DNA of 64,000 nucleotides from Sphingomonas abietis (GTDB lineage Bacteria > Pseudomonadota > Alphaproteobacteria > Sphingomonadales > Sphingomonadaceae), in contig NZ_CP115174.1 of NCBI RefSeq assembly GCF_027625475.1, positions 930,001 through 994,000 on the forward strand, in the 5' to 3' direction. Of this stretch, positions 9,143 through 18,604 are shown in pieces. Position 1 is the stretch's first letter. Every line of letters begins with the position of its first letter. Both the position numbers and the translations under genes were made by a program. Under the pieces are notes generated by a model. The model was given only the letters and a program-made list of their open reading frames with translations, was not told the origin of the DNA and made no database searches.

Positions 9143-10093
9143 GTGACCGAACGGGCGCGGATCAGGCGAGGGGCTCAGCCCCGCTACCAGCGGGGGCCGG
9201 CCGTCGCGCGGCGTGGCGCGCAGGCGGCGAACGCGCGCGCCAAGAAGGTCACCGGCCGCGCGCTGGCGACCTTGCCGATGCAGGCCGATACGCTCCGCCA
9301 GTTCGGCCGCAGGCTGTTCGCGGTGGTGATGGCGCTGCTGCTGATCATCGGCCTGCTCGTGCTGCGCGTGCCGCAGATGATCGGCACCCAGATCGGCGAA
9401 CTGGTCGGCCTCGCCGGCTTCTCGGTGAAGCGCGTCGAAATTCAGGGCATCCATCACATGGACCGGCTGCCGGTCTATTCGGTCGCGCTCGACCAGAAAT
9501 CGACCGCCATGCCGCTGGTCGATCTCGGCGAAATCCGCAACAAGCTGCTCGCCTTCGGCTGGGTGCAGGATGCCCGCGTCTCGCGCCGCCTGCCCGATAC
9601 CCTGCTGGTCGATATCGTCGAGCGCCAGCCCGCCGCGATCTGGCAATATCAGGGCAAGCTCAACCTGATCGACAAGGATGGCGTGATCCTCCAGCCGGTC
9701 GATCCGCAGGCGATGCCGGAGCTCCCGATCGTCGTCGGGCCGGATGCCAACACCCAGGCGACCGCGCTCACCCAGCTGCTCGATGCCGCGCCGCGCCTGA
9801 AGCCGATGTTTGCGGGCGCGACCTGGATCGGCGATCGCCGCTGGGACGTGCGTTTCAATTCCGGCGAGACGCTGGCGCTGCCCGAAGGCGAGGAGGCCGC
9901 GAAGGCCGCCTACGCCAAGTTCGATCGCATGGACCAGGCGGCCAGCCTGCTCGGCAAGAGCTTCGTCCATTTCGACATGCGGATTCCCGGCAAGTTCGTG
10001 GTGCGCGTCACCGCCGAACCCGGCCATGAGATCGCCGATCCCACCGACAAGCCCGCCACCCCGCCGACCCCGGCCGGGCAGGACGCCGTCTGA
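9143..10093 (+). CDS. ftsQ: FtsQ, divisome membrane protein
   Basis: Bitopic inner-membrane division protein that links early and late divisome components through its periplasmic part. The 316-aa chain has a basic cytoplasmic N-terminus rich in Arg (residues 1-45), one transmembrane segment (about 58-77, MALLLIIGLLVLRVP), then a POTRA-like domain (GFSVKRVEIQGIHHMD) and the FtsQ beta domain (GWVQDARVSRRLPDTLLVDIVERQP). The C-terminus is Pro/Thr-rich. The start is GTG, two bases after the ddl stop, with GGGGGAA as Shine-Dalgarno. The ftsA ATG follows four bases after its stop. Confidence 0.95.
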   Translation: MTERARIRRGAQPRYQRGPAVARRGAQAANARAKKVTGRALATLPMQADTLRQFGRRLFAVVMALLLIIGLLVLRVPQMIGTQIGELVGLAGFSVKRVEIQGIHHMDRLPVYSVALDQKSTAMPLVDLGEIRNKLLAFGWVQDARVSRRLPDTLLVDIVERQPAAIWQYQGKLNLIDKDGVILQPVDPQAMPELPIVVGPDANTQATALTQLLDAAPRLKPMFAGATWIGDRRWDVRFNSGETLALPEGEEAAKAAYAKFDRMDQAASLLGKSFVHFDMRIPGKFVVRVTAEPGHEIADPTDKPATPPTPAGQDAV

Positions 10094-10097
10094 CCCG

Positions 10098-11360
10098 ATG
10101 GCGCAGGGGCGTTCCGACAAGCTGATCACCGCGCTGGATATTGGTTCGTCCAAGGTCTGCGCGCTGATCGCGGAGAAGACCGAGAGCGGTGAACTCAACG
10201 TGCTCGGCACCGGCCAGCGCGAGAGCCGGGGCGTGCGCCGCGGCTATGTCGCCGACATGGAGCGCACCGAGGTGGCGATCCGCGAGGCGGTGGAGCAGGC
10301 CGAGCGCATCGCCGGCGTCAACATCGAGGATGTGTGGGCGGGCTTCTCGGCGGGCGGGCTCGTCAGCCGTGTCGCCTCGGTCGAGGTCGAGCTCGGTGGC
10401 CACCGTATCGAGCAGAGCGATATCGACGATCTGCTCGATGCCGGACGCAACTCGATCGATCCCGAGGGGCGCATGGTGCTCCACGCGCAGCCGACGCTCT
10501 ACACGCTGGACGATGTGCGCGGGGTCAAGAAGCCGCTCGGTCTCCATGCCGACAAGCTCGGCGTCGACATCCATGTCGTCGCGGCGGATTCGTCGCCGGT
10601 GCGCAATCTCGATCTGTCGGTGCGCTCGGCGCATCTGGCGGTGAAGGCGATCGTCGCCTCGCCGATCGCGACCGGGCTGGCCTGTCTCAGCGACGAGGAG
10701 CGCGAGCTGGGCGTCGCGCTGGTCGAACTCGGGGCAGGGGTGACCAACGTCTCGCTGTTCGCCGGCGGGATGCTCGTCGGCTTGGCCGCGATCCCCTATG
10801 GCGGGCAGGACATCACCGACGACATCGCCTCCGCGTTCGGCACGCGCCGCTCGCAGGCGGAGCGGATCAAATGCTTCTACGGTTCGGCGACGACCAGCCC
10901 GCGCGACAATCATGACATGATCGACGTCGCGCCGATGGCGGGGCTGGAGGAAGGCACCGAGGCGCAGCGGATCACGCGCGCGCAGCTGATCTCGGTCATC
11001 CGCCAGCGGCTCGACATCCTCTCCGGCGAGATTGCGGCCGCGCTCAAGCAACTCGGCTTTGCCGGGCCAGTCGGGCGGCAGGTGGTGCTGACCGGCGGCG
11101 GCGCCGAGCTGAAGGGCATTGCCGACTATATCCAGGGCGTGCTCGGCCGGGCGGTGCGGATCGGCCGCCCGCGTGGGCTGCTGGCCTTGCCGGAGGCGCA
11201 TGCCGGGCCAGCGTTTGCGACCATGGCGGGCCTCGCCCTCTATGCCGCATCGAACCCGGTGGACCTGCGCGGCAGCGATCCCGGTCGGCTGGACACGCCG
11301 CGATCGTCTCCGACAGGCCTCGTTCACCGGCTGATTGCGGCGTTCCGGAGCGGATATTGA
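10098..11360 (+). CDS. ftsA: FtsA, actin-like Z-ring membrane anchor
   Basis: Actin-fold ATPase that tethers FtsZ filaments to the membrane. The sequence (420 aa) has phosphate-1 loop ALDIGSSKVCALIAE near the N-terminus, the second nucleotide-binding segment VELGAGVTNVSLF, the adenosine motif VVLTGGGAELKGI, and a C-terminal amphipathic segment GLVHRLIAAFRSGY that fits the membrane-targeting helix. The start ATG at 10098 is four bases after ftsQ; a longer in-frame opening upstream overlaps ftsQ and is not homologous. It is followed by a 119-base gap before ftsZ. Confidence 0.97.
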   Translation: MAQGRSDKLITALDIGSSKVCALIAEKTESGELNVLGTGQRESRGVRRGYVADMERTEVAIREAVEQAERIAGVNIEDVWAGFSAGGLVSRVASVEVELGGHRIEQSDIDDLLDAGRNSIDPEGRMVLHAQPTLYTLDDVRGVKKPLGLHADKLGVDIHVVAADSSPVRNLDLSVRSAHLAVKAIVASPIATGLACLSDEERELGVALVELGAGVTNVSLFAGGMLVGLAAIPYGGQDITDDIASAFGTRRSQAERIKCFYGSATTSPRDNHDMIDVAPMAGLEEGTEAQRITRAQLISVIRQRLDILSGEIAAALKQLGFAGPVGRQVVLTGGGAELKGIADYIQGVLGRAVRIGRPRGLLALPEAHAGPAFATMAGLALYAASNPVDLRGSDPGRLDTPRSSPTGLVHRLIAAFRSGY

Positions 11361-11479
11361 CCGGCCGAACGCAAAAACATGTGGATTATTAGGTTTTTCA
11401 CGTGCTTCCGGGTCACGGATTTGGCAGAATCACGCTAGGGCTGGCATCGCCCGCGCCGGGGGCCACAAGGAGTTGAGGG

Positions 11480-12898
11480 ATGAGCATCGAATTCGTGCGG
11501 CCTGAGGTCGATGAGCTGCGGCCCCGCATCAGCGTGATCGGCGTCGGCGGCGCGGGCGGCAACGCCATCGCCAACATGATCGCCGCCGAGGTGCAGGGCG
11601 TCGATTTCCTCGTCGCCAACACGGACGCGCAGGCGCTCAACCATTCGCCGGCCGAACGCCGCATCCAGCTCGGCCTGCGGATCACCCAGGGGCTCGGCGC
11701 CGGATCGCGCCCGGAAATCGGCCGCGCGGCAGCGGAAGAGACGCTCGAGCAGGTCGAGAAGGCGCTCGACGGCGCGCATATGTGCTTCATCGCGGCGGGC
11801 ATGGGCGGCGGCACCGGCACCGGTGCGGCGCCGGTCATCGCCAAGGCGGCGCGCGATCGCGGCATCCTGACGGTCGGCGTCGTCACCAAGCCGTTCAGCT
11901 TCGAGGGTGCGCGCCGGATGCGTTCGGCCGAGGCCGGCATCGAGGAGCTTCAGAAGCATGTCGATACGCTGATCGTCATCCCCAACCAGAATCTGTTTCT
12001 GATCGCCAACCCGAACACCACCTTCAAGGAAGCGTTCGTCATGGCGGACGAGGTGCTCCAGCAGGGCGTCCGCGGGATCACCGACCTGATGGTGATGCCG
12101 GGCCTCATCAACCTCGATTTCGCCGACGTCCGCTCGGTGATGGGCGAGATGGGCAAGGCGATGATGGGCACCGGCGAGGCATCGGGCGACAATCGCGCCA
12201 TCGAGGCGGCCGAGAAGGCGATCGCCAACCCGCTGCTCGACGGCGTCAGCATGAAGGGCGCCAAGGGCGTGATCGTCTCGATCACCGGCGGCGAGGATAT
12301 GCGCCTGATGGAGGTCGACGAGGCCGCCAATCATATCCGCGAGCTGGTCGACGCCGACGCCAACATCATCTGGGGTTCGGCGTTCAACAATGATCTCGAC
12401 GGCAAGATCCGCGTCTCGGTCGTCGCGACCGGCATCGAGGCCGTCGAAGGCGCGCAGGCGGAGCCGGCCAAGGTGTTCAGCTTCCCGGCCGCCAAGCCGC
12501 GTTCGGAAGCGGCGCCCGCGCCGGTCGCACCCCCGGTGACGCCGCAGGCGATCACGCGCGCACCGGAGGCCCCGGCTGCGGAGGACTCCGCCGAGGCGCC
12601 CGTTTCGGAGGATGACAGTGACGAGCTGATCCTCGGCAGCGATACCATCCTGACCCCGCCAGTGTCTCCGAACCCGCTGCCGCCGCAGGCGACCTCGATC
12701 GATGCTGGCCCGGCACCGTTGCCGCGTGCCAACCGCGCCGCGCCTGCCGCGCAGCGCGATGGCGGCGGCACGCTGTTCGAGCGGATGTCTTCGATCGCGC
12801 GCGGCGCCCAGAAGGCGCAGGTCGACGAGGATCAGCCGGCCAGCCGCAAGGATGCGCTGGATCTTCCCGGTTTCCTCAACCGGCAGAACAACCAGTAA
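11480..12898 (+). CDS. ftsZ: FtsZ, tubulin-like cell division GTPase
   Basis: Forms the cytoplasmic Z ring. Residues 1-320 are the conserved GTPase and activation domain: [15 protein letters not shown] near 18, the tubulin signature [13 protein letters not shown] near 110, and [18 protein letters not shown]. Residues about 320-455 are a Pro/Ala/Ser-rich disordered linker. The last residues [13 protein letters not shown] correspond to the C-terminal peptide that binds FtsA. The total of 472 aa is typical of alphaproteobacterial FtsZ with a long linker. The ATG is preceded by AAGGAG at good spacing. The upstream 119-base gap contains one GANTC site (GAATC at 11427-11431), the target of the cell-cycle methylase CcrM; whether it matters here is unknown. 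A strong terminator follows. Confidence 0.98.
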   Translation: MSIEFVRPEVDELRPRISVIGVGGAGGNAIANMIAAEVQGVDFLVANTDAQALNHSPAERRIQLGLRITQGLGAGSRPEIGRAAAEETLEQVEKALDGAHMCFIAAGMGGGTGTGAAPVIAKAARDRGILTVGVVTKPFSFEGARRMRSAEAGIEELQKHVDTLIVIPNQNLFLIANPNTTFKEAFVMADEVLQQGVRGITDLMVMPGLINLDFADVRSVMGEMGKAMMGTGEASGDNRAIEAAEKAIANPLLDGVSMKGAKGVIVSITGGEDMRLMEVDEAANHIRELVDADANIIWGSAFNNDLDGKIRVSVVATGIEAVEGAQAEPAKVFSFPAAKPRSEAAPAPVAPPVTPQAITRAPEAPAAEDSAEAPVSEDDSDELILGSDTILTPPVSPNPLPPQATSIDAGPAPLPRANRAAPAAQRDGGGTLFERMSSIARGAQKAQVDEDQPASRKDALDLPGFLNRQNNQ

Positions 12899-12950
12899 GA
12901 GCGCCGAAAGGCGTAAACGCGCCGATCGGTATCGCTTTGACAACAGATGG

Positions 12951-12988
12951 AGAGGCCCTGAAACCCAGGAGGTTTCGGGGCCTCTTTA
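12951..12988 (+). terminator. Intrinsic terminator of the dcw cluster
   Basis: A 15-bp stem (agaggccctgaaacc pairing with 12971-12985, one G-U wobble), five-base loop, followed by TTT. It lies 53 bases after the ftsZ stop and before the convergent gene at 13010, so it closes the division operon. Confidence 0.85.
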
Positions 12989-13009
12989 TGTCGGTACGGC
13001 GGGATTGCC

Positions 13010-14311
13010 TCAGGCGGCCCGCACATCGTCCAGAAAGGCGAGGACGCGCTTCATCAGGCCCTCGGACGATGTCGTGAGCGATTGCGCGGTGCGCTCCATC
13101 TCGCTGGCACCGGCCGCCGCCAGCCTCGCGGTCTGGTGGATGGCCCCGGCGTTGGACTGGATTTCCTGGCTGCTGGTGGCGGCCTGATCGGCGCCCTCCG
13201 CAATCTCGATGGTCATCGCACGCTGGGCCTGCACCGTCGTCTCGACGGTCAGGGAGATGCGTTCGACGCCGCTGATCACGCGCTCGATGCCGTCATTGCC
13301 GGCCACGACCTCGGCGACGGCGGTGCGCACGTCGATCGCGTGCCGGGCGATTTCGACGGCGGCTTCGCGGGTCTGGCTGGCGAGGCCGCGAACCTCGTTG
13401 GCGACGATGCCGAAGCCGCGCCCGGATTCGCCCGCCCGCGCGGCCTCGATCGTGGCGTTGATCGCGAGCATGTTCACCTTGGAAGCGAGCGCGTCGATCA
13501 GGCCGGTGATGGTCTCGATCGAGTTGGTCGACTGATAGAGGGCATCGGCGCGCCGGGCGCTGACCGTGACCAACGCCACCGCCTCCTGCGCGGCGGTCTT
13601 GGCCTGGATCGCCTCGCCGTGCAGCACGTCGAGGGCCGAGGCGAGATCGCCGCTGCTCGTCGCCACCATGCGCATCACGGAACTGGTCTGCAGCGCGGCG
13701 GCGGCAACGAGACTGGCGCGCTGCTCGGTCGCTTCGCCGCGCTTGGCCGTCGCCGTCGCGGTATGACCGAGATCGTCGGCCACGCTGGTCAGGCCGGAGG
13801 CAAGCCGGTCGATATCGACTTCGAAGGCCATTCCGGCTTCCCGCAGCCGATCGAGATCCTGTTCCCGGCGATGGATGCGATCGAGTTCATAGGCGCCCGC
13901 CGCAGCGACCAGCGCGCGATTTTCGATCAGCCCGACATAGCGTCCGTTGCGGGTGACGATCATGCCCTCCTGGCCGCCGGCCTGGGCATAAACGGCGAGC
14001 AGAGCGCCGAGATCCTGCCGGCTGTCGACCGTGGGGCAGGGCCGGACCCGCTCGATCAGCGTCCGCCCGAAGCTCGGATTGCGGAGCAGGGCGTGCCCAT
14101 AAGGATTGAAGAGGATCTGGCGGACGTCCTCCTCGAAGATCGCACCGACCGGCGCGCCCGTGTCGGTGAGCACCGGCAACAGGCGCAGATCCGGGTTGCG
14201 CTGGAACAGCGTGATCGCATCCGCAGCGGAAGCGCCGATATGGATCGCGAGATCCATGCTGCCGGGCTTACAGAGTTGTTCGACGCTCGGCATGGGAAGA
14301 ACCAGGGACAA
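13010..14311 (-). CDS. Soluble methyl-accepting chemotaxis-type receptor with a CBS-like domain
   Basis: 433-residue protein with no transmembrane segment or signal peptide. The first about 130 residues contain a CBS-like sensory fold (LPVLTDTGAPVGAIFEEDVRQ, then ILFNPYGHALLRNPSFG), of the sort found before GGDEF or receptor modules. A coiled-coil follows, then the MCP signalling domain with the hairpin-tip sequence [17 protein letters not shown] and NEVRGLASQT. This tip binds CheA/CheW in characterised receptors. No chemotaxis kinase or flagellar genes are in the window. The start could be the TTG at 14311 (AGG four bases upstream) or the ATG at 14293. The ligand is unknown; a role tied to division is only suggested by position beside ftsZ and is not supported otherwise. 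Confidence 0.85.
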   Translation of the reverse strand: MSLVLPMPSVEQLCKPGSMDLAIHIGASAADAITLFQRNPDLRLLPVLTDTGAPVGAIFEEDVRQILFNPYGHALLRNPSFGRTLIERVRPCPTVDSRQDLGALLAVYAQAGGQEGMIVTRNGRYVGLIENRALVAAAGAYELDRIHRREQDLDRLREAGMAFEVDIDRLASGLTSVADDLGHTATATAKRGEATEQRASLVAAAALQTSSVMRMVATSSGDLASALDVLHGEAIQAKTAAQEAVALVTVSARRADALYQSTNSIETITGLIDALASKVNMLAINATIEAARAGESGRGFGIVANEVRGLASQTREAAVEIARHAIDVRTAVAEVVAGNDGIERVISGVERISLTVETTVQAQRAMTIEIAEGADQAATSSQEIQSNAGAIHQTARLAAAGASEMERTAQSLTTSSEGLMKRVLAFLDDVRAA

Positions 14312-14413
14312 GGGGCCTCAATCACGTAACGCAGTAACTGGGCCTTCCTCTAGGACGCCAATGGTAAACGGCATCTTGGGTTTTCTTTACAGTTTCGTGA
14401 AAATGCCCAAAAA

Positions 14414-15178
14414 TCAGCGACTGGCGACACGCACCCCGTCGCCGGCCTGCCATGCGATGACCGCACGCATGTCCGCATAAGCGAGTTGCGGTGCGGCCGG
14501 TGCGGCTCCAGTCGGCCTTGCGGCAGCGAGCTCGGTCTTGTCGCCGGCGTTCCACCGGGCCAGCGCGACCTTATAGTCGTCGACCTGTCGATAGGTATCG
14601 AGGAACGGCGCTTCCAGCTTGGGCAGGGCGGTTGCCGCGAAGGTTGCGAACTCGCCGGTCGGAACCGCGGCCGCCTGTGGACCGATCTCGTCGGCGACGG
14701 CGCAGAAACCGGGCTTGGCCGCCGGTTGCGAGAAGAAATTATAGAGCCGGGTCATGTAGGCGTCGTGTGCGCTTTGCCAGTTGCCGCCGGCCTTGCGGAA
14801 GCGTGCTTCGACGGAGGTGTTGGCGGCGGCGAGCACGGTCTTCTGGCGGCTCAGCATCGCGTTATAGGCCGCGACCAGCGCGCCGTCGGCGGCGCTGCGG
14901 CAGCCGATCGCCGCGACGTTGAGCGCGGCGCGGACATGCCATTCGGTCTGGATCGGATCGATGCCGTAGTTGATCGTTCGATAATGGCCGTCCGCCGTCG
15001 TCGCCGGGGGGACGATGGCGGTGAGATTGGCAGCCAGCTGGGGTTTCGGCGCAAGGACGGTTGCCGGCGCCGTCTCGACCGCGACCGGGTGGTGGTGCGA
15101 GCAGGACGACAGCAGCAGCCCCGCCACCAACGTCCATTGGCGTCGCCGTTGCGGCTGGCTGCGCGCGAATCCCGTCAT
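14414..15178 (-). CDS. Hypothetical lipoprotein
   Basis: About 254 residues with a basic N-terminus (RSQPQRRRQ), a short hydrophobic stretch and a lipobox LLLSSC, so it is probably anchored in the outer or inner membrane and faces the periplasm. The mature part is mostly alpha-helical in composition, with cysteines in IGCRS and KPGFC that could form a disulfide. I recognise no named domain. The ATG at 15178 has AAGGACGAG upstream and is preferred to 15196. It is transcribed divergently from the TPR-SPOR gene; the shared 160-base region holds a CtrA-like site (15225-15240). Confidence 0.75.
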   Translation of the reverse strand: MTGFARSQPQRRRQWTLVAGLLLSSCSHHHPVAVETAPATVLAPKPQLAANLTAIVPPATTADGHYRTINYGIDPIQTEWHVRAALNVAAIGCRSAADGALVAAYNAMLSRQKTVLAAANTSVEARFRKAGGNWQSAHDAYMTRLYNFFSQPAAKPGFCAVADEIGPQAAAVPTGEFATFAATALPKLEAPFLDTYRQVDDYKVALARWNAGDKTELAAARPTGAAPAAPQLAYADMRAVIAWQAGDGVRVASR

Positions 15179-15224
15179 AACCGTCTCGTCCTTCATTCTG
15201 GACGGGCATTGTCGGGCGAAGAGG

Positions 15225-15240
15225 TAAAGATGTGCTTAAC
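15225..15240. promoter_or_regulatory. Candidate CtrA binding site
   Basis: TAAA-N7-TTAAC matches the CtrA consensus TTAA-N7-TTAAC at all but one base. TTAA is scarce in this GC-rich sequence. The site lies between the divergent lipoprotein and TPR-SPOR genes. The assignment rests on sequence match only. Confidence 0.4.
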
Positions 15241-15338
15241 CATCCGGCCGACGCTTCGGCGCTCACCGTCGGTGGTCCGGCGTGGCGGGGCGCGACGCCT
15301 CTTGCGCCCGCCCGCATCCTCGCCCAAAGCCTTGCACC

Positions 15339-17372
15339 ATGCCGACCTTCCCCCCGCCCGGTCTGTTGCGCCGGCTGCCGATCTTCGCCCTGCTACTCTC
15401 CGTCGCGCCCGCCGCGCTGGCCCAGTTGCCGGCCGGTGCCGTCGTCCAGTCGCTGCCGAAGAGCGATGATCCGGCCGAATTGCTGGCGCAGGCGCTGCGC
15501 ACGCTCGCCACCGAGCCCGCCAATCTGTCGGCGCTGACGGTCGCCGGCCACAATGCGCTGGCACTGGGCGATCCCAATGCCGCGGTCGGTTTCTTCGGCC
15601 GCGCGCAGGAAATCGCGCCGCGTGACGGTGCGATCAAGGCCGGGCTGGGGTCCGCCCTCGTCCAGCTGGAAAAGCCGCAGGATGCGCTGCGCCTGTTCGC
15701 CGATGCCAGCCGGCTGGGCGTGCCCGATGTCGATATCGCGGAAGACCGGGGCCTCGCTTATGATCTGACCGGCCAGCAGAGCCTCGCCCAGCGGGATTAT
15801 CAGACGGTGCTCGCCGTGCATCCCGAAGACGAAGCCGTGCGCCGCCGGCTCGCGCTGTCGCAGGGGATATCCGGCAACAAGGCCGGGGCGATCGCCACGC
15901 TCGATCCGCTGATCCGCAAGCGCGACATCGCCGGCTGGCGCGCGCAGACCTTCGTGCTGGCGATGAACGGCGACGCCAAGGGCGCCGGTGACATCACCCG
16001 CATCATGCTGCCGCAGCAGGCGGCGATGCTGCAACCCTTCCTGGTCCGCCTCGCGACGCTGTCGCCGGCCGACAAGGCGCGCGCCGTCCATTTCGGCGAG
16101 ATGCCGGCGACGGGCACCACCTACACGCCGACCCAGGTGGCGAGCGTGGACACGCCGGCCACCTATGCGTCCGCGCCGACCAGCGCCCCGAGCAGCGATC
16201 TCGCCCCGCTGAAGCGCACACCGGTGCCTGCGGCTGTGGCCAAGCCGCAGCCGCGCCGCACCGTGACAGCATCCTCCGCGCCGATACCGGCCACGCCCGC
16301 CACCACGACGCCTGCCGCCACGACGTCTGCCACCACGACGCCCGCCGCGCCGCTGGCAGGTATCGCTCTGACGCCGGCCCAGACGGCCGACCAGGCACCG
16401 GCCCATGCGACCGGGGTGCCCACCGGCCCGCAGATCGCGCAGGCCGCGCCCGTGCCCCCCTTGGAGGCCGCCCCGGTCGCGGCCCCGGTCGTCGCATTGC
16501 CGACGCCGGCCGTGCAGGGCCATTATGATCTGCCGCACGATGCCGCCACGAAGAGCGGTACGCGCGCGGCACGACCTTTGCCTGCGCCCGTGAAGACGGT
16601 GGGTACGCCGGTGGTCCATGGCCGAACCGTTGCAGCGGCTGACGATGATGCGATCGACGGCAAGATGAAGGGATCGGTCGCCGCCAAGTCTAGGATCGCC
16701 GCCATCGATCATGACGACGACGATGCGGTGAAGACCAAGGCCCGGGTCCATGCCAAGGCCGACGCGGACGACGACACCGATACCGACGCGAAGGCGAAGA
16801 AGGGGACGACCAGGACGCCGGACGAGGATTGCGCCCCCGTGCCGAAATCCCATTCGCGCAGCAGGGCGAAGGCCAAGGCCAAGGCGGCCAAGGCTTCGGT
16901 GCGCTGCGAAAAGCCCGTATCTACCGACGACGCCGATGCAGCACCGGCCAAGGCTCGGAAGGGCAAGGGCGGCAAGGATGGCAAGGACGTCGTGGCCAAG
17001 GGCAAGAAGGCCGATGCTGATGCCGACGACGGCAGCAGCGCCGGCCGGACAGCGAAATCGTCCAAATCCGACAAGCCCGGGTCCGACAAATCGGCCGCCG
17101 AGCGCATCTATGTGCAGGTCGCCGGGGGCGCCAACAAGGACGACATGGACAAGGCGTGGGCGGACGTGAAGAAGAAGGCGCCGGTTCTGATGAAGGACCA
17201 TAAGCCTTTGACGACGCCGCTCAGGGCGACCAATCGCCTGCTCGTCGGCCCGTTCAAGACCGAGGACGAGGCACAGGCCTTCGTCAACAAGATGGCGGCC
17301 AAGGGGCTTTCCGGCTTCACTTTCAAGAGCGGCAAGGGGCAGAAGGTCGAGAAGATCGACACCGCCCCATGA
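15339..17372 (+). CDS. Exported TPR and SPOR domain protein
   Basis: The start ATG at 15339 opens a clear signal peptide ([20 protein letters not shown], cleavage after ALA), so the 677-aa protein acts in the periplasm. Residues about 30-190 are TPR-like helices (for example [33 protein letters not shown]). Residues about 250-590 are low complexity: first Pro/Ala/Thr-rich, then alternating Lys- and Asp-rich stretches. The C-terminal segment from about residue 587 ([10 protein letters not shown], then [23 protein letters not shown]) is a SPOR domain, which in known proteins binds septal peptidoglycan stripped of stem peptides. A role at division sites or in wall remodelling is therefore likely but unproven. 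It overlaps the dGTPase gene by four bases (ATGA). Confidence 0.88.
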   Translation: MPTFPPPGLLRRLPIFALLLSVAPAALAQLPAGAVVQSLPKSDDPAELLAQALRTLATEPANLSALTVAGHNALALGDPNAAVGFFGRAQEIAPRDGAIKAGLGSALVQLEKPQDALRLFADASRLGVPDVDIAEDRGLAYDLTGQQSLAQRDYQTVLAVHPEDEAVRRRLALSQGISGNKAGAIATLDPLIRKRDIAGWRAQTFVLAMNGDAKGAGDITRIMLPQQAAMLQPFLVRLATLSPADKARAVHFGEMPATGTTYTPTQVASVDTPATYASAPTSAPSSDLAPLKRTPVPAAVAKPQPRRTVTASSAPIPATPATTTPAATTSATTTPAAPLAGIALTPAQTADQAPAHATGVPTGPQIAQAAPVPPLEAAPVAAPVVALPTPAVQGHYDLPHDAATKSGTRAARPLPAPVKTVGTPVVHGRTVAAADDDAIDGKMKGSVAAKSRIAAIDHDDDDAVKTKARVHAKADADDDTDTDAKAKKGTTRTPDEDCAPVPKSHSRSRAKAKAKAAKASVRCEKPVSTDDADAAPAKARKGKGGKDGKDVVAKGKKADADADDGSSAGRTAKSSKSDKPGSDKSAAERIYVQVAGGANKDDMDKAWADVKKKAPVLMKDHKPLTTPLRATNRLLVGPFKTEDEAQAFVNKMAAKGLSGFTFKSGKGQKVEKIDTAP

Positions 17373-18532
17373 TCGCGCTTTATGCCGCCGATCCGGCGGC
17401 CAGCCGTGGGCGGCTCCACGAAGAGGCCGGCGGCGAGACGCGGGGCCCCCGCAACGCCTTCCAGCGCGATCGCGACCGGATCATCCACGCGATCGCGTTC
17501 CGCCGGCTGCGCCACAAGACGCAGGTGTTCGTCGCACCCGATGGCGATCACTTCCGGGTCCGGCTGACCCATAGCCTGGAGGTCGCGCAGATCGGCCGCA
17601 CGATCGCACGCGCGCTGGGGCTGGACGAGGATCTAACCGAGGCGCTGTGCCTCGCCCATGACATCGGCCATCCGCCGTTCGGGCACGCCGGCGAGGACGC
17701 GCTGAAGGCGGCGACGATGGCGGCCGGCGGCTTCGATCACAACGCCCATACGCTGCGCATCCTGACCCGGCTGGAAAGCCCCTATCCGCGCTGGGACGGG
17801 CTCAACCTGACCTGGGACATGCTGGAGGGGCTGGCCAAGCATAATGGCCCGGTTCGCCATCCGGGCTGGGCGCTGGCGGAAGCCGATGCGGCGTTCCCGC
17901 TCGAACTCGGCAGTTGGCCGAGCCTGGAGGCGCAGGTCGCCGCGATCGCCGACGATATCGCCTATGACAATCACGACATCGACGATGGCCTGCGTGCCGG
18001 CCTGCTCGATCTCGAGGCGCTGTGTACTGTGCCGCTGGTCGCGGATCGCTGGCGGGCGGTGACGGCGCGGCATCCGGATTGCATCCAGCCCGATCGCCTG
18101 CGCCGCGAACTGGTGCGCGATCAGATCGGCGTGATGGTCAACGACGTGATCGAGGAGAGCCGGCGCCGGATCGCGGAGAGCGGTGTGGAGACGGTGGCGG
18201 ACGTGCGCGCGGCGGGCCGCCAACTTGCCGGCTTCTCGGCGGCGATGGCCGCCGACGAACGCGCGCTCAAGCGCTTCATGTATGCCACGCTCTACCACAG
18301 CCCCTCCCAGTTGGAGGTGGCGCAAGCGGCGAGGGCGCTGCTGGCACGGCTGTTCGAGGCCTATGTGGCGGAGCCGGCGCTGCTACCCGAGGAATGGCGC
18401 GCCACGCTGCCGGACCATGAACCGGATCGCACCCGCCACATCGCCGATTTCATCGCCGGCATGACCGATCGCTACGCCATCGCCCGTCACCGCGAGGTGG
18501 TCGGGCCGGTGGCGATGCCGGAGGGGTTCTGA
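17369..18532 (+). CDS. dgt: Deoxyguanosinetriphosphate triphosphohydrolase-like protein
   Basis: Cytoplasmic HD-domain hydrolase of the dGTPase family, which removes triphosphate from dNTPs and so affects nucleotide pools. The 387-residue product has [20 protein letters not shown], the metal-binding [13 protein letters not shown] with its first histidine, and [17 protein letters not shown] with the HD pair, in the family order. The length fits the short bacterial clade (about 380-440 aa). The ATG lies within the stop of the TPR-SPOR gene, implying coupled translation. Sphingomonad genomes annotate this as a dGTPase-like protein; true substrate preference cannot be read from sequence. Confidence 0.93.
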   Translation: MIALYAADPAASRGRLHEEAGGETRGPRNAFQRDRDRIIHAIAFRRLRHKTQVFVAPDGDHFRVRLTHSLEVAQIGRTIARALGLDEDLTEALCLAHDIGHPPFGHAGEDALKAATMAAGGFDHNAHTLRILTRLESPYPRWDGLNLTWDMLEGLAKHNGPVRHPGWALAEADAAFPLELGSWPSLEAQVAAIADDIAYDNHDIDDGLRAGLLDLEALCTVPLVADRWRAVTARHPDCIQPDRLRRELVRDQIGVMVNDVIEESRRRIAESGVETVADVRAAGRQLAGFSAAMAADERALKRFMYATLYHSPSQLEVAQAARALLARLFEAYVAEPALLPEEWRATLPDHEPDRTRHIADFIAGMTDRYAIARHREVVGPVAMPEGF

Positions 18533-18604
18533 CAACCGGCGAGACGCGCCCGGATGCCACGTTTCGCTTGAGGTGATGGGCGATCTGCGGCACCCCTCGC
18601 CGCC

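Noticed and set aside
11361..11479. GANTC site and A/T-rich stretch before ftsZ as a CcrM/CtrA-controlled promoter
   Set aside because: One GAATC is present, but no TTAA-N7-TTAA is seen, and a single five-base site has little weight.
14361..14390. FliA-like promoter (TAAAG and GCCGTTTA) upstream of the soluble receptor
   Set aside because: The spacing between the elements is two bases shorter than the FliA consensus, and one element has two mismatches. Not reliable by eye.
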